A stretch of DNA of 64,000 nt. It comes from Chersky-822 sp035553055 (GTDB lineage Bacteria > Actinomycetota > Actinomycetes > Streptosporangiales > Streptosporangiaceae). The stretch spans positions 1 through 64,000 of the forward strand of contig DATNEK010000034.1 in the NCBI GenBank assembly GCA_035553055.1, read 5' to 3'. The first letter of the stretch is position 1. Each line of letters begins with the position of its first letter. Below, piece by piece: positions 8,546-16,969 of the stretch. Both the position numbers and the translations under genes were made by a program. Under the pieces are notes generated by a model. The model searched no databases. It saw nothing but the letters and a program-made list of their open reading frames with translations, and was not told the origin of the DNA.

Positions 8546-9655
8546 CTACGGGATTGTCACCTTCGTCCAGTGCGCGCCGGCGTTCATGGTCTTCATCAGC
8601 CCCATGCTGTAGGCGATGACGGGCGTGCCGCCGAAGCGGATCAGGTAACCAGTGGTAGCGGAGACGAAGGCCAGGTCACGGAAGTCCAGGCCGCCGTCGA
8701 AGTAGGTCGTCGTCCGCCAGGTCCCGCCGCCGTTAGTTGACCGGTACAGATAGCTGGCGCCACTGGCGGCCGTCATCGTGATCAGCCGCGGGCGCCCAGG
8801 CGGCATAGCCAGCGTGCGGACCTGGCCAGGTTCCGGCGGCTGTCCGACGAAGTGGAAGGTGTGCCCGCCGTTGGACGATGTGTAGACCTCCTTGACGCTG
8901 AAGCCAGGCTGCGGGAACCCCTCGTCGGAACAGGCAAGCGCGACGTTCTTGGTTGACGCGGCCGCCACCGCGCTCGCGGAAACGGCATCGGAGGGACAGT
9001 GGAACGAAAGCTTGGTCCAGTGCTTGCCGCTATCGGCTGAGGTCCAGAGTTTCGGTGCGATGCCGGCCCAGGCTGAGTGGCCGAACACCGTAACGGCGTT
9101 CGCCGGAGAGACGCCGAAGACTCGGGTCCATTTGGTGGTGCCTACCTGGTTCCGGAAGAGCCGCGCCGCGTTGAGACTGCCGTTGACCGGTTCGGTCACG
9201 GCGAACGCCACCCCGTCGGATGCGGCAACCGAGATCACCTCGCCGGGCAGCGACTCCCGCTGCCAGTGCTTGCCGCCGTCGGTAGTAGCCCACAGGCCAG
9301 GGCCGGCCAGCCAGCCGTCGGTGGCGTTCTCGAACGTGACCGTGTCTACCGCTGACCGCGGCGAGCCAGTGAACGGCGGAACTAGCACCACCGCGGGTAC
9401 GGGTACCGATTTCCAGGTCTTGCCACCGTTGACGGTCTTCTCAAGCAGTGCCTTACACGGCAGCCTGCCGCAGTGGCGGGTGCCAAGCACGAAGCCGGTG
9501 CTCGCTGACACGAAGCTGGCCGAGTTCGCCTCGAACTTTTTCGGTGGTGGCGGATTCCCGCTGGCGGGCTGCGCCGCGGCGCTGCCCGCCCCGAGCGCGA
9601 TGACCAACGCGGGAACGGCGGCAATCGCCGTCGCCCGTGCGGACGACATTCTCAT
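8546..9655 (-). CDS. Secreted BNR/sialidase-like beta-propeller protein
   Basis: The 369-residue protein has a Sec-type signal peptide (hydrophobic stretch about 9-28 ending in GSAAAQ). It then carries repeated Asp-box-like motifs of propeller proteins: TVNGGKTWKSV, TTDGGKHWQRE, TSADSGKHWTKL, TSSNGGHTFHF, STNGGGTWRTT and TMNAGAHWTKV. These are structural and do not define catalysis; the same pattern occurs in YCF48-like assembly factors and sialidase folds. It is probably extracellular. It lies in a run of minus-strand genes with an alpha/beta hydrolase upstream and an M20 hydrolase downstream. Function unknown. Confidence 0.75.
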   Translation of the reverse strand: MRMSSARATAIAAVPALVIALGAGSAAAQPASGNPPPPKKFEANSASFVSASTGFVLGTRHCGRLPCKALLEKTVNGGKTWKSVPVPAVVLVPPFTGSPRSAVDTVTFENATDGWLAGPGLWATTDGGKHWQRESLPGEVISVAASDGVAFAVTEPVNGSLNAARLFRNQVGTTKWTRVFGVSPANAVTVFGHSAWAGIAPKLWTSADSGKHWTKLSFHCPSDAVSASAVAAASTKNVALACSDEGFPQPGFSVKEVYTSSNGGHTFHFVGQPPEPGQVRTLAMPPGRPRLITMTAASGASYLYRSTNGGGTWRTTTYFDGGLDFRDLAFVSATTGYLIRFGGTPVIAYSMGLMKTMNAGAHWTKVTIP

Positions 9656-9760
9656 GAGGCGTCCCCCTCAACTTCCTTAGCGTTTCCATGCGGCACTTCG
9701 AACGTGCCCGTAGCTATAGGACGCTTGAGCCGCTCTAGTGGTTGGGAAGGACGAAGCCGA

Positions 9761-10522
9761 TTATCGGTGCGCGTCGAGGAGCGTGATCGCCAACTCGGGA
9801 TCCTGGACGTGAGCGTTGTGACCAAGGCCGGGCAGGGTGACCGCCTTCACGCCCAGCTTGGCTAGCTGCTGGTCGGTGTTCATCGGGTCGTGTTCGCCGC
9901 GGGCCAGCGTCACCGGGGCCACCGATCGGGTGAGCAGCTTTGCCATGTCGGGCGCCCCGACGGCGAAGGCTGCCTGGTCCATCGCCAGCCGCCATTGCCC
10001 GTCCTGCTCGATCAGTCCGGCGTCCACAGCTGGATCATCGGCAGGCAGCAGTCCGTCAAGACCCGATACCCGCAGGTAGCGGGCGGCAGCCTCGTCGCGC
10101 GAGGCGAACCAGGCCAGGGGCCGGCGGGCGACGGCCTGGGCCCGATCAAGCTCCTGCGCTGTCCAGTCGGTTTTGATCCCAAGGCCGATGACGGCCCGCA
10201 CCGACACGGGGAACATGCCACTGGCCAAGGCCAGGCCGACGACGCCGCCTAGCGAATGTCCGAGCACGATGACGTCGGCGCCCGGCGCGACGACACCGGC
10301 GACCGCGGCGGCGAAGCTATCGAAGGTGTACTTGGTCAGCGGTGGTGAACCGCCGTGACCGGGCAGGTCAGGTGCGATCCAGCGGCCCGGCCACCGGCGG
10401 GCGAGCAGCGGCCGCCACGCGTCCCAGACGTCGCCGGTCGCGCCGAGACCATGCAGCAGCAGCAAAAGCGGCTCCCCGCTGCCGCCCCGCAGCATCCGCG
10501 GTTCCGCCGCACGCGCATCCAT
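9761..10522 (-). CDS. Alpha/beta-fold hydrolase
   Basis: The 253-residue protein has the standard order of the fold: LLLLHGLGATGDVWD (oxyanion HG), DLPGHGGSPP, the nucleophile elbow VLGHSLGGVVGLALA with catalytic Ser, an acid candidate in LARGEHDPMNTD, and the catalytic His in LPGLGHNAHVQDPE. No signal peptide is present. Esterase, lactonase or epoxide hydrolase activity cannot be separated by sequence reading. It is divergent from a cytochrome P450 starting 76 bases away, so both may act on one compound (weak inference). Confidence 0.8.
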   Translation of the reverse strand: MDARAAEPRMLRGGSGEPLLLLLHGLGATGDVWDAWRPLLARRWPGRWIAPDLPGHGGSPPLTKYTFDSFAAAVAGVVAPGADVIVLGHSLGGVVGLALASGMFPVSVRAVIGLGIKTDWTAQELDRAQAVARRPLAWFASRDEAAARYLRVSGLDGLLPADDPAVDAGLIEQDGQWRLAMDQAAFAVGAPDMAKLLTRSVAPVTLARGEHDPMNTDQQLAKLGVKAVTLPGLGHNAHVQDPELAITLLDAHR

Positions 10523-10598
10523 GGCGGCAGTCTGCCACCGTCACCTCCAGCCGGCCTAGGGGTCGCCCGTGGCGCAGGCGATAGTTAAAGTCGGCGGA

Positions 10599-11936
10599 AT
10601 GACACAGGTTCGGTCGGCTCGGCCTGATACCGAGGTCGTCTTCGATCCGGCTACCTACACGGGCGGCGTCCCTTTCGAGGCCCTGGCCCGCCTGCGGCGA
10701 GAGAGCCCTGTCGTCTGGGTGGACGAGATTCCCGTGCTCGGCTGGCCGGCTGGCCCCGGGTTCTGGCTGGTGCCGCGGCACGCGGACGTCGAGTCGGTAC
10801 TGGCCAGACCGCGGCTTTTCTCTTCCGCGCTTGGGGCCACGCAGATCCGTGACCCGGCCACGCCGCAGGCACTGCGCTATGTCAGGCAGATGATGCTCAA
10901 CATGGACCCGCCGGATCACTCCCGGCTGCGGCGGTTGCTAGGCCGGTCGTTTACCCCAAGGGCAGTCAGCCAGCTCGAGCACCGCATCCGCGGTCACGCG
11001 CGGGCCATCTGCGACCGGGCGTTCACTGGGCGCAGCGGAGAATGCGACTTCGCCAAGGACGTGGCGGCAGACCTGCCGCTGCTTGCCCTGGCCGACGTGC
11101 TCGGCATGCCGCGGCAAGATCGCTGGCTGCTCTTCGACTGGTCGAACCGGGTGATCGGCTATCAGGATCCTGACTACGCGACCTCGGCCGAGTTCGATCC
11201 GTCCAGCGGAACCTCGATGGCCAGGCAAGCGCTCGCGCTGCGACCCAAGCCGGGCAGCGATGGCCGGCTGCCCGATCCGCGAACTCGCGATGGCATGCCT
11301 GACCTGTACGCCTACGCTCACCTGCTCGCGCAGGAAAAGCGCCGCCACCCTGGGGACGACGTGATGTCGATCCTGCTCGCACAGGTCGACGACGACGGTG
11401 GCCAGGTGTCGGTGGCTGAGTTCGAGAACTTGTTCTGGCTGTTCGCCGTGGCCGGGAACGAGACGCTGCGAAACGGTCTGCCAGGTGCGGCCATCGCGCT
11501 GATCGAGCACGGGGACGCGCAAGATGAGCTGCGCGCCGACCCCGGGCTGATGACCACGGCGGTCGATGAGCTGCTGCGCTGGTGGACCCCGGTGATGACG
11601 TTCCGTCGCAGCGCGACCTCCGCCTGCGAACTCGGCGGTCAGCGCATCGGCGAAGGAGACAAGGTGGTTGTCTCATTCACCTCGGCCAACCGCGACGAGA
11701 CGGTCTTCGCCGCCCCCGACCGCTTCGATATCCGCCGTCGCCCTAATCCGCACCTGGTGTTCGGTCACGGCCCGCACTTCTGCCTGGGCGCCCACCTCGC
11801 CCGGGTCCAGATGCGGGCGCTATTCGACGAGGTGCTGGCTCGCACGACCACGCTCAGCTACGCGGGTCAGCCGTCATTCCTGCGGTCGAACTTCCAGCGT
11901 GGCGTCAAACGGCTGCCGGTCGCCTGGACCGCGTGA
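10599..11936 (+). CDS. Cytochrome P450 (soluble bacterial CYP)
   Basis: The 445-residue product is a heme-thiolate monooxygenase that needs ferredoxin and reductase partners, none of which lies nearby. The I-helix motif AVAGNETLRN holds the oxygen-activating Thr, the K-helix ExxR is ELLR, and the heme loop is FGHGPHFCLGAHLAR with the axial Cys. The early NMDPPDHSRLRRLLGRSF matches the C-helix region. Overall it resembles actinobacterial CYP124/125/142-like enzymes that oxidise sterol or lipid side chains, but substrate assignment is not possible here. The ATG at 10599 is preferred over the GTG at 10569, which would add ten unconserved residues. Confidence 0.9.
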   Translation: MTQVRSARPDTEVVFDPATYTGGVPFEALARLRRESPVVWVDEIPVLGWPAGPGFWLVPRHADVESVLARPRLFSSALGATQIRDPATPQALRYVRQMMLNMDPPDHSRLRRLLGRSFTPRAVSQLEHRIRGHARAICDRAFTGRSGECDFAKDVAADLPLLALADVLGMPRQDRWLLFDWSNRVIGYQDPDYATSAEFDPSSGTSMARQALALRPKPGSDGRLPDPRTRDGMPDLYAYAHLLAQEKRRHPGDDVMSILLAQVDDDGGQVSVAEFENLFWLFAVAGNETLRNGLPGAAIALIEHGDAQDELRADPGLMTTAVDELLRWWTPVMTFRRSATSACELGGQRIGEGDKVVVSFTSANRDETVFAAPDRFDIRRRPNPHLVFGHGPHFCLGAHLARVQMRALFDEVLARTTTLSYAGQPSFLRSNFQRGVKRLPVAWTA

Positions 11937-11978
11937 GCTCGGGAAGCCGCGAGTCGCCTCAAGGACTAGAGAAGCTTT

Positions 11979-12135
11979 CGAAAATTTTCGGACCGTTAGC
12001 CAAGACACTCATAGGCTGCGACTAGCGGCGATGCGGTCAGTGATCAGCCGCGCACGATGATCTAAGACATTGACAGCCATCAGGATCCAGCTTAGTTTGA
12101 CGTCAAATCTGTATTTGAGTATCCGAAAACTTTCG
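11979..12135 (+). promoter_or_regulatory. Xylanase promoter region with three operator-like palindromes
   Basis: CGAAAATTTTCG (11979-11990) is a perfect 12-bp palindrome, and CGAAAACTTTCG (12124-12135) is a near copy placed 17 bases before the ATG. Both resemble the CGAAA-N-TTTCG repeats known upstream of actinomycete xylanase genes. Between them TTTGACGTCAAA (12096-12107) is a second perfect palindrome and contains a candidate -35 TTGACG (12097-12102). The candidate -10 (TATCCG, 12120-12125) is weak and lies next to the second CGAAA site, which suggests repression by blocking polymerase. Confidence 0.55.
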
Positions 12136-12139
12136 ATCT

Positions 12140-12150
12140 GGAGGTGATCC
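12140..12150 (+). promoter_or_regulatory. Unusually complete ribosome binding site of the xylanase gene
   Basis: GGAGGTGATCC is complementary over all 11 bases to the 3' end of bacterial 16S rRNA. The GGAGG core is 7 bases from the ATG at 12152. This fixes the start and predicts strong initiation. Confidence 0.75.
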
Positions 12151-12151
12151 C

Positions 12152-13321
12152 ATGAGACGCCGGAGTTTCCTCGCGATGGGCGGCGCTGCCGGGGTGGCCG
12201 CGGCGATACCCGGCAGCGCTGCCACGGCCGCGGTCAGACGGCCTGCCGTCAGCCCGCGCCACGTTGACCCGCCGGGCACGCTGCGCGGCCTAGCCGAGTT
12301 AATCGGCCTGCGCATCGGGACGGCGGTCATACCGTTCGACCTGAACACCCCCGCCTACAACGCCGTGCTCGCCGAGCAGTTCTCGGTCGTCACGCCAGGC
12401 AACGCGATGAAGTGGGGCTCGGTTGAGCCGACCAAGGGAGTGTTCGACTGGTCGGACGCCGACACGCTGGTTGGCTTCGCCGAACAGCACGATCAGCTAG
12501 TACGCGGGCACACGCTGCTGTGGCACAACCAGCTACCTGACTGGCTGACCACCGGCGTCGCGAACGGCACCATCAGCAGCTCTGCGCTCATGGGGCTGCT
12601 CGAGCAGCACATATTCACCGAAGTCGGGCGCTACCGGGGCCGGATCTGGCAGTGGGATGTCGCCAACGAGTTCTTCACTGATGCCAACCCGTCCGGCATC
12701 AACCCAAACGACTTCTGGGTCTCCAACCTGGGGCCGGACATCATCGGTCAGGCTTTTCGCTGGGCGCACGAGGCCGATCCGCACGCGCTGCTTTTCTACA
12801 ACGACTACAACATCGCTGGCGAGGACGGCACGAACGCCAAGAGCGACGCGGTGTTCGCGTGGCTCAGGCAGATGCTCGACCAGGGCGTGCCCATCGACGG
12901 GGTCGGAAATCAGGGCCACCTCGACACCCAGTTCGGCTTCTCTGGCACCCGGATGACACAGGACCTCCAGCGGTATGCCAGCCTGGGCCTCAAGGTCGCC
13001 ATTACCGAGGCCGACGTCAGGACTTTCGTCGACGGCCCGGCCACGCAGGTGCCGACCGACAACCTGGCGGCGTTCGCCCAGCCGTATGAGTTCGGCCAGA
13101 TGATCAAGGCCGCGCTGGCGGTACCCGAGTGCATATCGTTCACTGTCTGGGGATTCGGGGACGCGGACTCCTGGGTTCCTGGCTTCTTCACCGGCGAGGG
13201 GTACGCCACCATCTATGACGTGAAACTCCAGCCCAAGCTCGCCTTCTTCGAGCTGATGCAAGAACTCAAACTCGGCGCTCTCGGAGCCCCGCGCCGGGTC
13301 ACCGGCCGAGCGCACCGCTAA
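12152..13321 (+). CDS. Endo-1,4-beta-xylanase, glycoside hydrolase family 10, Tat-exported
   Basis: The 389-residue enzyme cuts internal beta-1,4 links in xylan. It begins with MRRRSFLAMGGAAG, a twin-arginine signal, followed by an Ala-rich stretch. GH10 landmarks are NAMKWGSVEPTKGVFDW, VRGHTLLWHNQLPDW, WQWDVANEFF (acid/base Glu) and VAITEADVRTF (nucleophile Glu), then FTVWGFGDADSWVPGFF. The catalytic domain is complete and no carbohydrate-binding module follows. The start is set by an excellent ribosome site. The promoter region has CGAAA..TTTCG palindromes, so induction by xylan sugars through a repressor is likely (inference). The convergent gap downstream is filled by a palindrome array. 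Confidence 0.93.
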   Translation: MRRRSFLAMGGAAGVAAAIPGSAATAAVRRPAVSPRHVDPPGTLRGLAELIGLRIGTAVIPFDLNTPAYNAVLAEQFSVVTPGNAMKWGSVEPTKGVFDWSDADTLVGFAEQHDQLVRGHTLLWHNQLPDWLTTGVANGTISSSALMGLLEQHIFTEVGRYRGRIWQWDVANEFFTDANPSGINPNDFWVSNLGPDIIGQAFRWAHEADPHALLFYNDYNIAGEDGTNAKSDAVFAWLRQMLDQGVPIDGVGNQGHLDTQFGFSGTRMTQDLQRYASLGLKVAITEADVRTFVDGPATQVPTDNLAAFAQPYEFGQMIKAALAVPECISFTVWGFGDADSWVPGFFTGEGYATIYDVKLQPKLAFFELMQELKLGALGAPRRVTGRAHR

Positions 13322-13449
13322 GGAAGGATTGGCGAAGCCAGGCGTATCGGGTTGGCAGGCCACTGCCGCGATGCGGGTGACGTGGTGGCGCCGGCGGGCG
13401 CGGGTGGCGCGGTGTGCGCGGTGGTGGCGGTCGGCGGGCAGCCACAGCT

Positions 13450-13686
13450 GCGATGGATTCCCGGTTTCATCGCGTCGGCCGCGATGGATGCCCGGATCCA
13501 CACCCGATTTCCTTGATGGATCCGGGTATCCATCGCACCGGACGACGCGTCGAAGCGCGATGGATCCCCGGATCCATCGCACTGAACCGCGCGGGATCGG
13601 GCGCCGGATGCGATGAATACCCGGATCCATCGCACTGAACCGCGCGGGATCGGGCACCGGGCGCGATGGATCCCCGGATCCATCGC
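13450..13686 (-). repeat. Palindrome array A (GCGATGGAT..ATCCATCGC family)
   Basis: Six related 22-24 bp palindromes fill the gap between the convergent xylanase and PLP-enzyme genes. Three full units at 13557-13580, 13610-13633 and 13663-13686 repeat with an exact 53-bp period, and their 29-bp spacers (13581-13609, 13634-13662) are nearly identical. Others are at 13450-13473, 13481-13500 and 13515-13536. Read on the minus strand the order is tandem palindromes, then GGAAATCGGGTGTGGAT, then a final unit with GCGATGAAACCGGGAATCC. The same order occurs in arrays B and C. Gene-free stretch 13322-13698 holds nothing else I can see. Confidence 0.85.
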
Positions 13687-13698
13687 ACCGGCTTGATA

Positions 13699-14844
13699 TC
13701 AACCAACCAGGCCAAGGTCAGCCAGAGCGTTGGCGAGCCTTTCGTAGTCGGCCAGCGTGTTGTAGAGCTGCGCTGATACCCGCAGCCACTGCCAACCGCC
13801 GTGGCAGGTTACCGGCACAACCACGCGATGCTGTTCAAGCAGCCGGGTTTCCAGCGCCCTGGCGTTGTCTTCGTCAAGGGCGTGGCGAAGGCGCACGAGC
13901 CGCATCGCCGTGGCGAACTCGCCAGCGTCGGGGGAGCTGGTGCCGATACGGCTGGCGATCAGCTCGGCGCCCCGCCGGGCAAGGTCGTTATTGTGCCGCC
14001 GAACCGCCTGCCAGCCTGCCTGGTCGAAGAACTCAAGCGCGGTCGGCACCGCGAGCAACGCGCTTGGGTCGCGGGTCCCCGTCCAGTCGAACGACGGCTG
14101 GTATCCGCGCAGCGCTCCGTGCGAGGCCACCAAGGGCGCGAGCGTGTCCCGCCACCGCGGCGCCGCGTAAAGCACCGCGACCGACTTGGGTGCGCAGACC
14201 CACTTGTGCAGGTTCCCCACCCAGAAGTCGACGTTAAGCCGGCCGAGATCGACCGGCAGCATGCCAGCCGCGTGCGCGCCGTCGACGAGCACGGTCACTC
14301 CGAGCCGCCGGCACTGCGCCGCGATCTCCTCCACCGCGAACACCAGCCCGCTGCACGACGCGATGTGGTCGATGACAACCAGCCGGGTCCGGCTGGACAG
14401 CGCGGACAAGACGGCCTCGCCAACGGCCGCCCCGCTGCTCGCGGGAATCGGCACAGGGGCGATCCGCAGCACCGCGCCGGCAGCCTCGACCGCGCGGCGA
14501 AGCTGCGCGAGCACCGCTGGATAGCAGTGGTCGGTCGTCAGCACCTCGTCGCCGGGCGCCAGCTTGGCCTGGGTGATGACGGTCTGCGTCCCCGCCGTCG
14601 CGTTGTCGGTGAACACCAGGCCATCGGCGTCAGCGCCGAGAAACCCGGCGACCTGCTCGCGCACCGCGTCGATCAAGCCGGGCAGCTCGCGAGTCAGGAA
14701 GCCAGTCGGGTTGCGCTCCATCGCCGCACGCCAAGCCTGCTGCTCGGCAAGCACCCGGATCGGCGAGGCCCCGAACCCGCCATGATTGAGGTGGGCGAGG
14801 TCCGGGTCCAGAGCCCAGGCGGACGCATCGGGAAGTCCGGTCAT
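13699..14844 (-). CDS. PLP-dependent aminotransferase class V-fold protein (isopenicillin N epimerase-like)
   Basis: The 381-residue enzyme belongs to fold-type I class V PLP enzymes. The cofactor Lys is in VGNLHKWVCAPKS, the pyridine-ring Asp in VLVDGAHAAGM, and the N-terminal LNHGGFGASP is typical of CefD-like epimerases and related cysteine lyases. Other conserved parts are FTDNATAGTQTV and DWTGTRDPSALL. The reaction (epimerisation, desulfuration or lyase) cannot be fixed, since no beta-lactam genes lie nearby. It is divergent from paaZ, with a 100-bp gap between. Confidence 0.8.
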   Translation of the reverse strand: MTGLPDASAWALDPDLAHLNHGGFGASPIRVLAEQQAWRAAMERNPTGFLTRELPGLIDAVREQVAGFLGADADGLVFTDNATAGTQTVITQAKLAPGDEVLTTDHCYPAVLAQLRRAVEAAGAVLRIAPVPIPASSGAAVGEAVLSALSSRTRLVVIDHIASCSGLVFAVEEIAAQCRRLGVTVLVDGAHAAGMLPVDLGRLNVDFWVGNLHKWVCAPKSVAVLYAAPRWRDTLAPLVASHGALRGYQPSFDWTGTRDPSALLAVPTALEFFDQAGWQAVRRHNNDLARRGAELIASRIGTSSPDAGEFATAMRLVRLRHALDEDNARALETRLLEQHRVVVPVTCHGGWQWLRVSAQLYNTLADYERLANALADLGLVG

Positions 14845-14944
14845 GGCATCGGTGCCCTTCGGCTCGCGGGGTCACCGCACACCGGCGGGCAGCGGCGGTT
14901 GATAATTCTCAAGGGTCCACTAACCCATCGAGGAGGCTGGGTCG

Positions 14945-16969
14945 ATGACCGTCCTGCGAAGTTACACCGAGGGTAGGTGGCATTCGCCATCGGGCGACGG
15001 CGTCCCGATCCTTGACGCCGTGACGGGAGATGAGGTGGGGCAAGTCTCATCTGCCGGAATCGACATGGCTGCGGCGCTTGAGTACGGCAGGACGACAGGC
15101 GGGCCAGCGCTTCGTGAGCTGACGTTCCACCAGCGGGCCGCGCTGCTCAAGTCGCTCGGCTCCTACCTGCGTGAGCACAGAGATGAGCTTTACGCGCTGT
15201 CCGCGCGTACCGGTGCGACCCTGGGCGACTCGAAGTTCGACGTCGACGGCGGCATCGGCGTGCTCGCGAGCTACGCGAGCACCGGCCGGCGTCGGCTGCC
15301 GAACGACACCGTCTACATCGACGGCGACGTCGAACCGCTCGGCCGGGGTGGCGGCTTCGTCGGCCAGCACATCTGCACGCCGTTGCGTGGCGTCGCCGTG
15401 CAGATCAACGCGTTCAACTTTCCTGTGTGGGGGCCGCTAGAAAAGCTGGCACCCGCGTTCATCGCCGGGGTACCGAGCCTGATCAAGCCGGCCAGCCAGA
15501 CGGCCTACCTGACCCACAGGCTCGTCGAGCTGATCGTGAGCTCAGGCCTGCTGCCCGACGGCTCGATCCAGCTGATCTGCGGCAGCGTCGGCGACCTGCT
15601 CGACCATCTGACCGAGCAGGATCTGGTGTCGTTCACAGGCTCGGCGTCCACCGCGCAGCGGCTGGCCGCGCATCCGGTCATCCTGGCGAACGCGGTGCGG
15701 TTCAACGCCGAGGCTGACTCGCTGAACCTGTCCATACTCGGGCCAGACGCCGCGCCGGGTACCGCCGAGTTCGACCTGTACGTGTCGCAGCTCGTCACTG
15801 AGATGACGGTGAAAGCCGGGCAGAAGTGCACCGCCATCCGCCGGGCGTTCGTGCCTGATGAACTGCTCGCACAGGTAGCCGACGCGGTGGCAGAAAAATT
15901 GCGCGGGGTCACTGTCGGCAACCCGGCTAATCCAGCCGTAAGAATGGGCGCCCTGGCAAGCCTGGAACAGCGGGACGAGGTTCGCCGGTCGCTCAAGGCG
16001 CTTCTGGCCGTAGGAAGCCTGGTATACGGAGACCCTGACCACGCCACGGTCATCGACGCCGACGCCGAACGCGGTGCTTTCCTATCCCCGATCCTCCTGC
16101 GCGCGGACGACGCGGGGAAAGCGGCCCCGCACGAGGTAGAGGCGTTTGGCCCGGTGTCGACGCTGCTGCCGTACGCCTCGGCCGAGCAGGTCGTGGCTCT
16201 GGCCGCACGCGGGCGTGGCAGCCTGGTCGGATCCGTGGTGACCGGTGACGCGGACTTCGCTCGCGCGGTGGTGCTTGGCGTCGCGCCGTGGCACGGTCGG
16301 CTGCTCGTGCTCGACACCGATGACGCCCGCGAGTCGACCGGGCACGGTTCGCCGCTGCCGACGCTCGTCCACGGCGGGCCTGGCCGGGCTGGCGGCGGCG
16401 AGGAGATGGGCGGCATCCGCGGCGTCCTGCACCACATGCAGCGCACCGCCGTTCAGGCCAGTCCGAAGGTGCTCAGCGCGATCACGGGTCGCTGGGTAGC
16501 TGGTTCGCCACGGCAGGAGGGAGAGCACCCGTTCCGCAAGTCGCTGGCCCAGCTTCGGATCGGTGACAGCGTGGTCGCGGGCCCGCGAACGGTCACTCTG
16601 GACGAGATCGACCATTTCGCCGAGTTTACCGGGGACAAATTTTATGCCCATACCGACGAGAAAGCTGCCGCGGCGAACCCGCTATTCGGCGGGATCGTCG
16701 CGCACGGCTACCTGGTCGTGTCGCTGGCGGCCGGCCTCTTCGTCGCGCCTGAGCCCGGGCCGGTGCTGGCCAATTACGGTTTGGAGAACCTGCGCTTCCT
16801 GACCCCGGTCAAGCCAGGCGACGAGCTCACCGTGACGCTCACCGCCAAGCAGATCACGCCGCGCACCGACGCCGACTACGGCGAGGTGCGGTGGGACACC
16901 GACGTCACCAACCAGCGCGGTGAGTCCGTCGCCAAGTACGACGTGCTGACCCTGGTGGCGAAGGCCTAG
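14945..16969 (+). CDS. paaZ: Bifunctional PaaZ: ring-opening enoyl-CoA hydratase/aldehyde dehydrogenase of phenylacetate degradation
   Basis: PaaZ hydrolyses oxepin-CoA and oxidises the resulting semialdehyde in aerobic phenylacetate breakdown. The 674-residue length matches the family. Residues about 1-500 are an aldehyde dehydrogenase (FNFPVWGPLEKLAPAF, VSFTGSASTAQRL, and KAGQKCTAIRRAFV with the catalytic Cys). From about 530 there is a MaoC hot-dog hydratase (FAEFTGDKFYAHTDEKAAA, NPLFGGIVAHGYLV). The start has a GAGGAGG site upstream. No other paa genes lie in the window, so it stands alone here. Its stop codon abuts the stop of the convergent repeat-protein gene with no base between. Confidence 0.9.
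   Translation: MTVLRSYTEGRWHSPSGDGVPILDAVTGDEVGQVSSAGIDMAAALEYGRTTGGPALRELTFHQRAALLKSLGSYLREHRDELYALSARTGATLGDSKFDVDGGIGVLASYASTGRRRLPNDTVYIDGDVEPLGRGGGFVGQHICTPLRGVAVQINAFNFPVWGPLEKLAPAFIAGVPSLIKPASQTAYLTHRLVELIVSSGLLPDGSIQLICGSVGDLLDHLTEQDLVSFTGSASTAQRLAAHPVILANAVRFNAEADSLNLSILGPDAAPGTAEFDLYVSQLVTEMTVKAGQKCTAIRRAFVPDELLAQVADAVAEKLRGVTVGNPANPAVRMGALASLEQRDEVRRSLKALLAVGSLVYGDPDHATVIDADAERGAFLSPILLRADDAGKAAPHEVEAFGPVSTLLPYASAEQVVALAARGRGSLVGSVVTGDADFARAVVLGVAPWHGRLLVLDTDDARESTGHGSPLPTLVHGGPGRAGGGEEMGGIRGVLHHMQRTAVQASPKVLSAITGRWVAGSPRQEGEHPFRKSLAQLRIGDSVVAGPRTVTLDEIDHFAEFTGDKFYAHTDEKAAAANPLFGGIVAHGYLVVSLAAGLFVAPEPGPVLANYGLENLRFLTPVKPGDELTVTLTAKQITPRTDADYGEVRWDTDVTNQRGESVAKYDVLTLVAKA

Noticed and set aside
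13450..13686. CRISPR array
   Set aside because: The period is regular, but the 29-bp spacers are nearly identical to each other, the repeats are palindromic, and no cas gene is in the window.
12533..13702. A 389-residue minus-strand open frame
   Set aside because: It is antisense to the xylanase and then reads through the palindrome array, giving repeated DPGIHR-like peptides; no family features.
13801..14976. A 391-residue plus-strand open frame
   Set aside because: It is the antisense shadow of the PLP enzyme, which has clear catalytic motifs.
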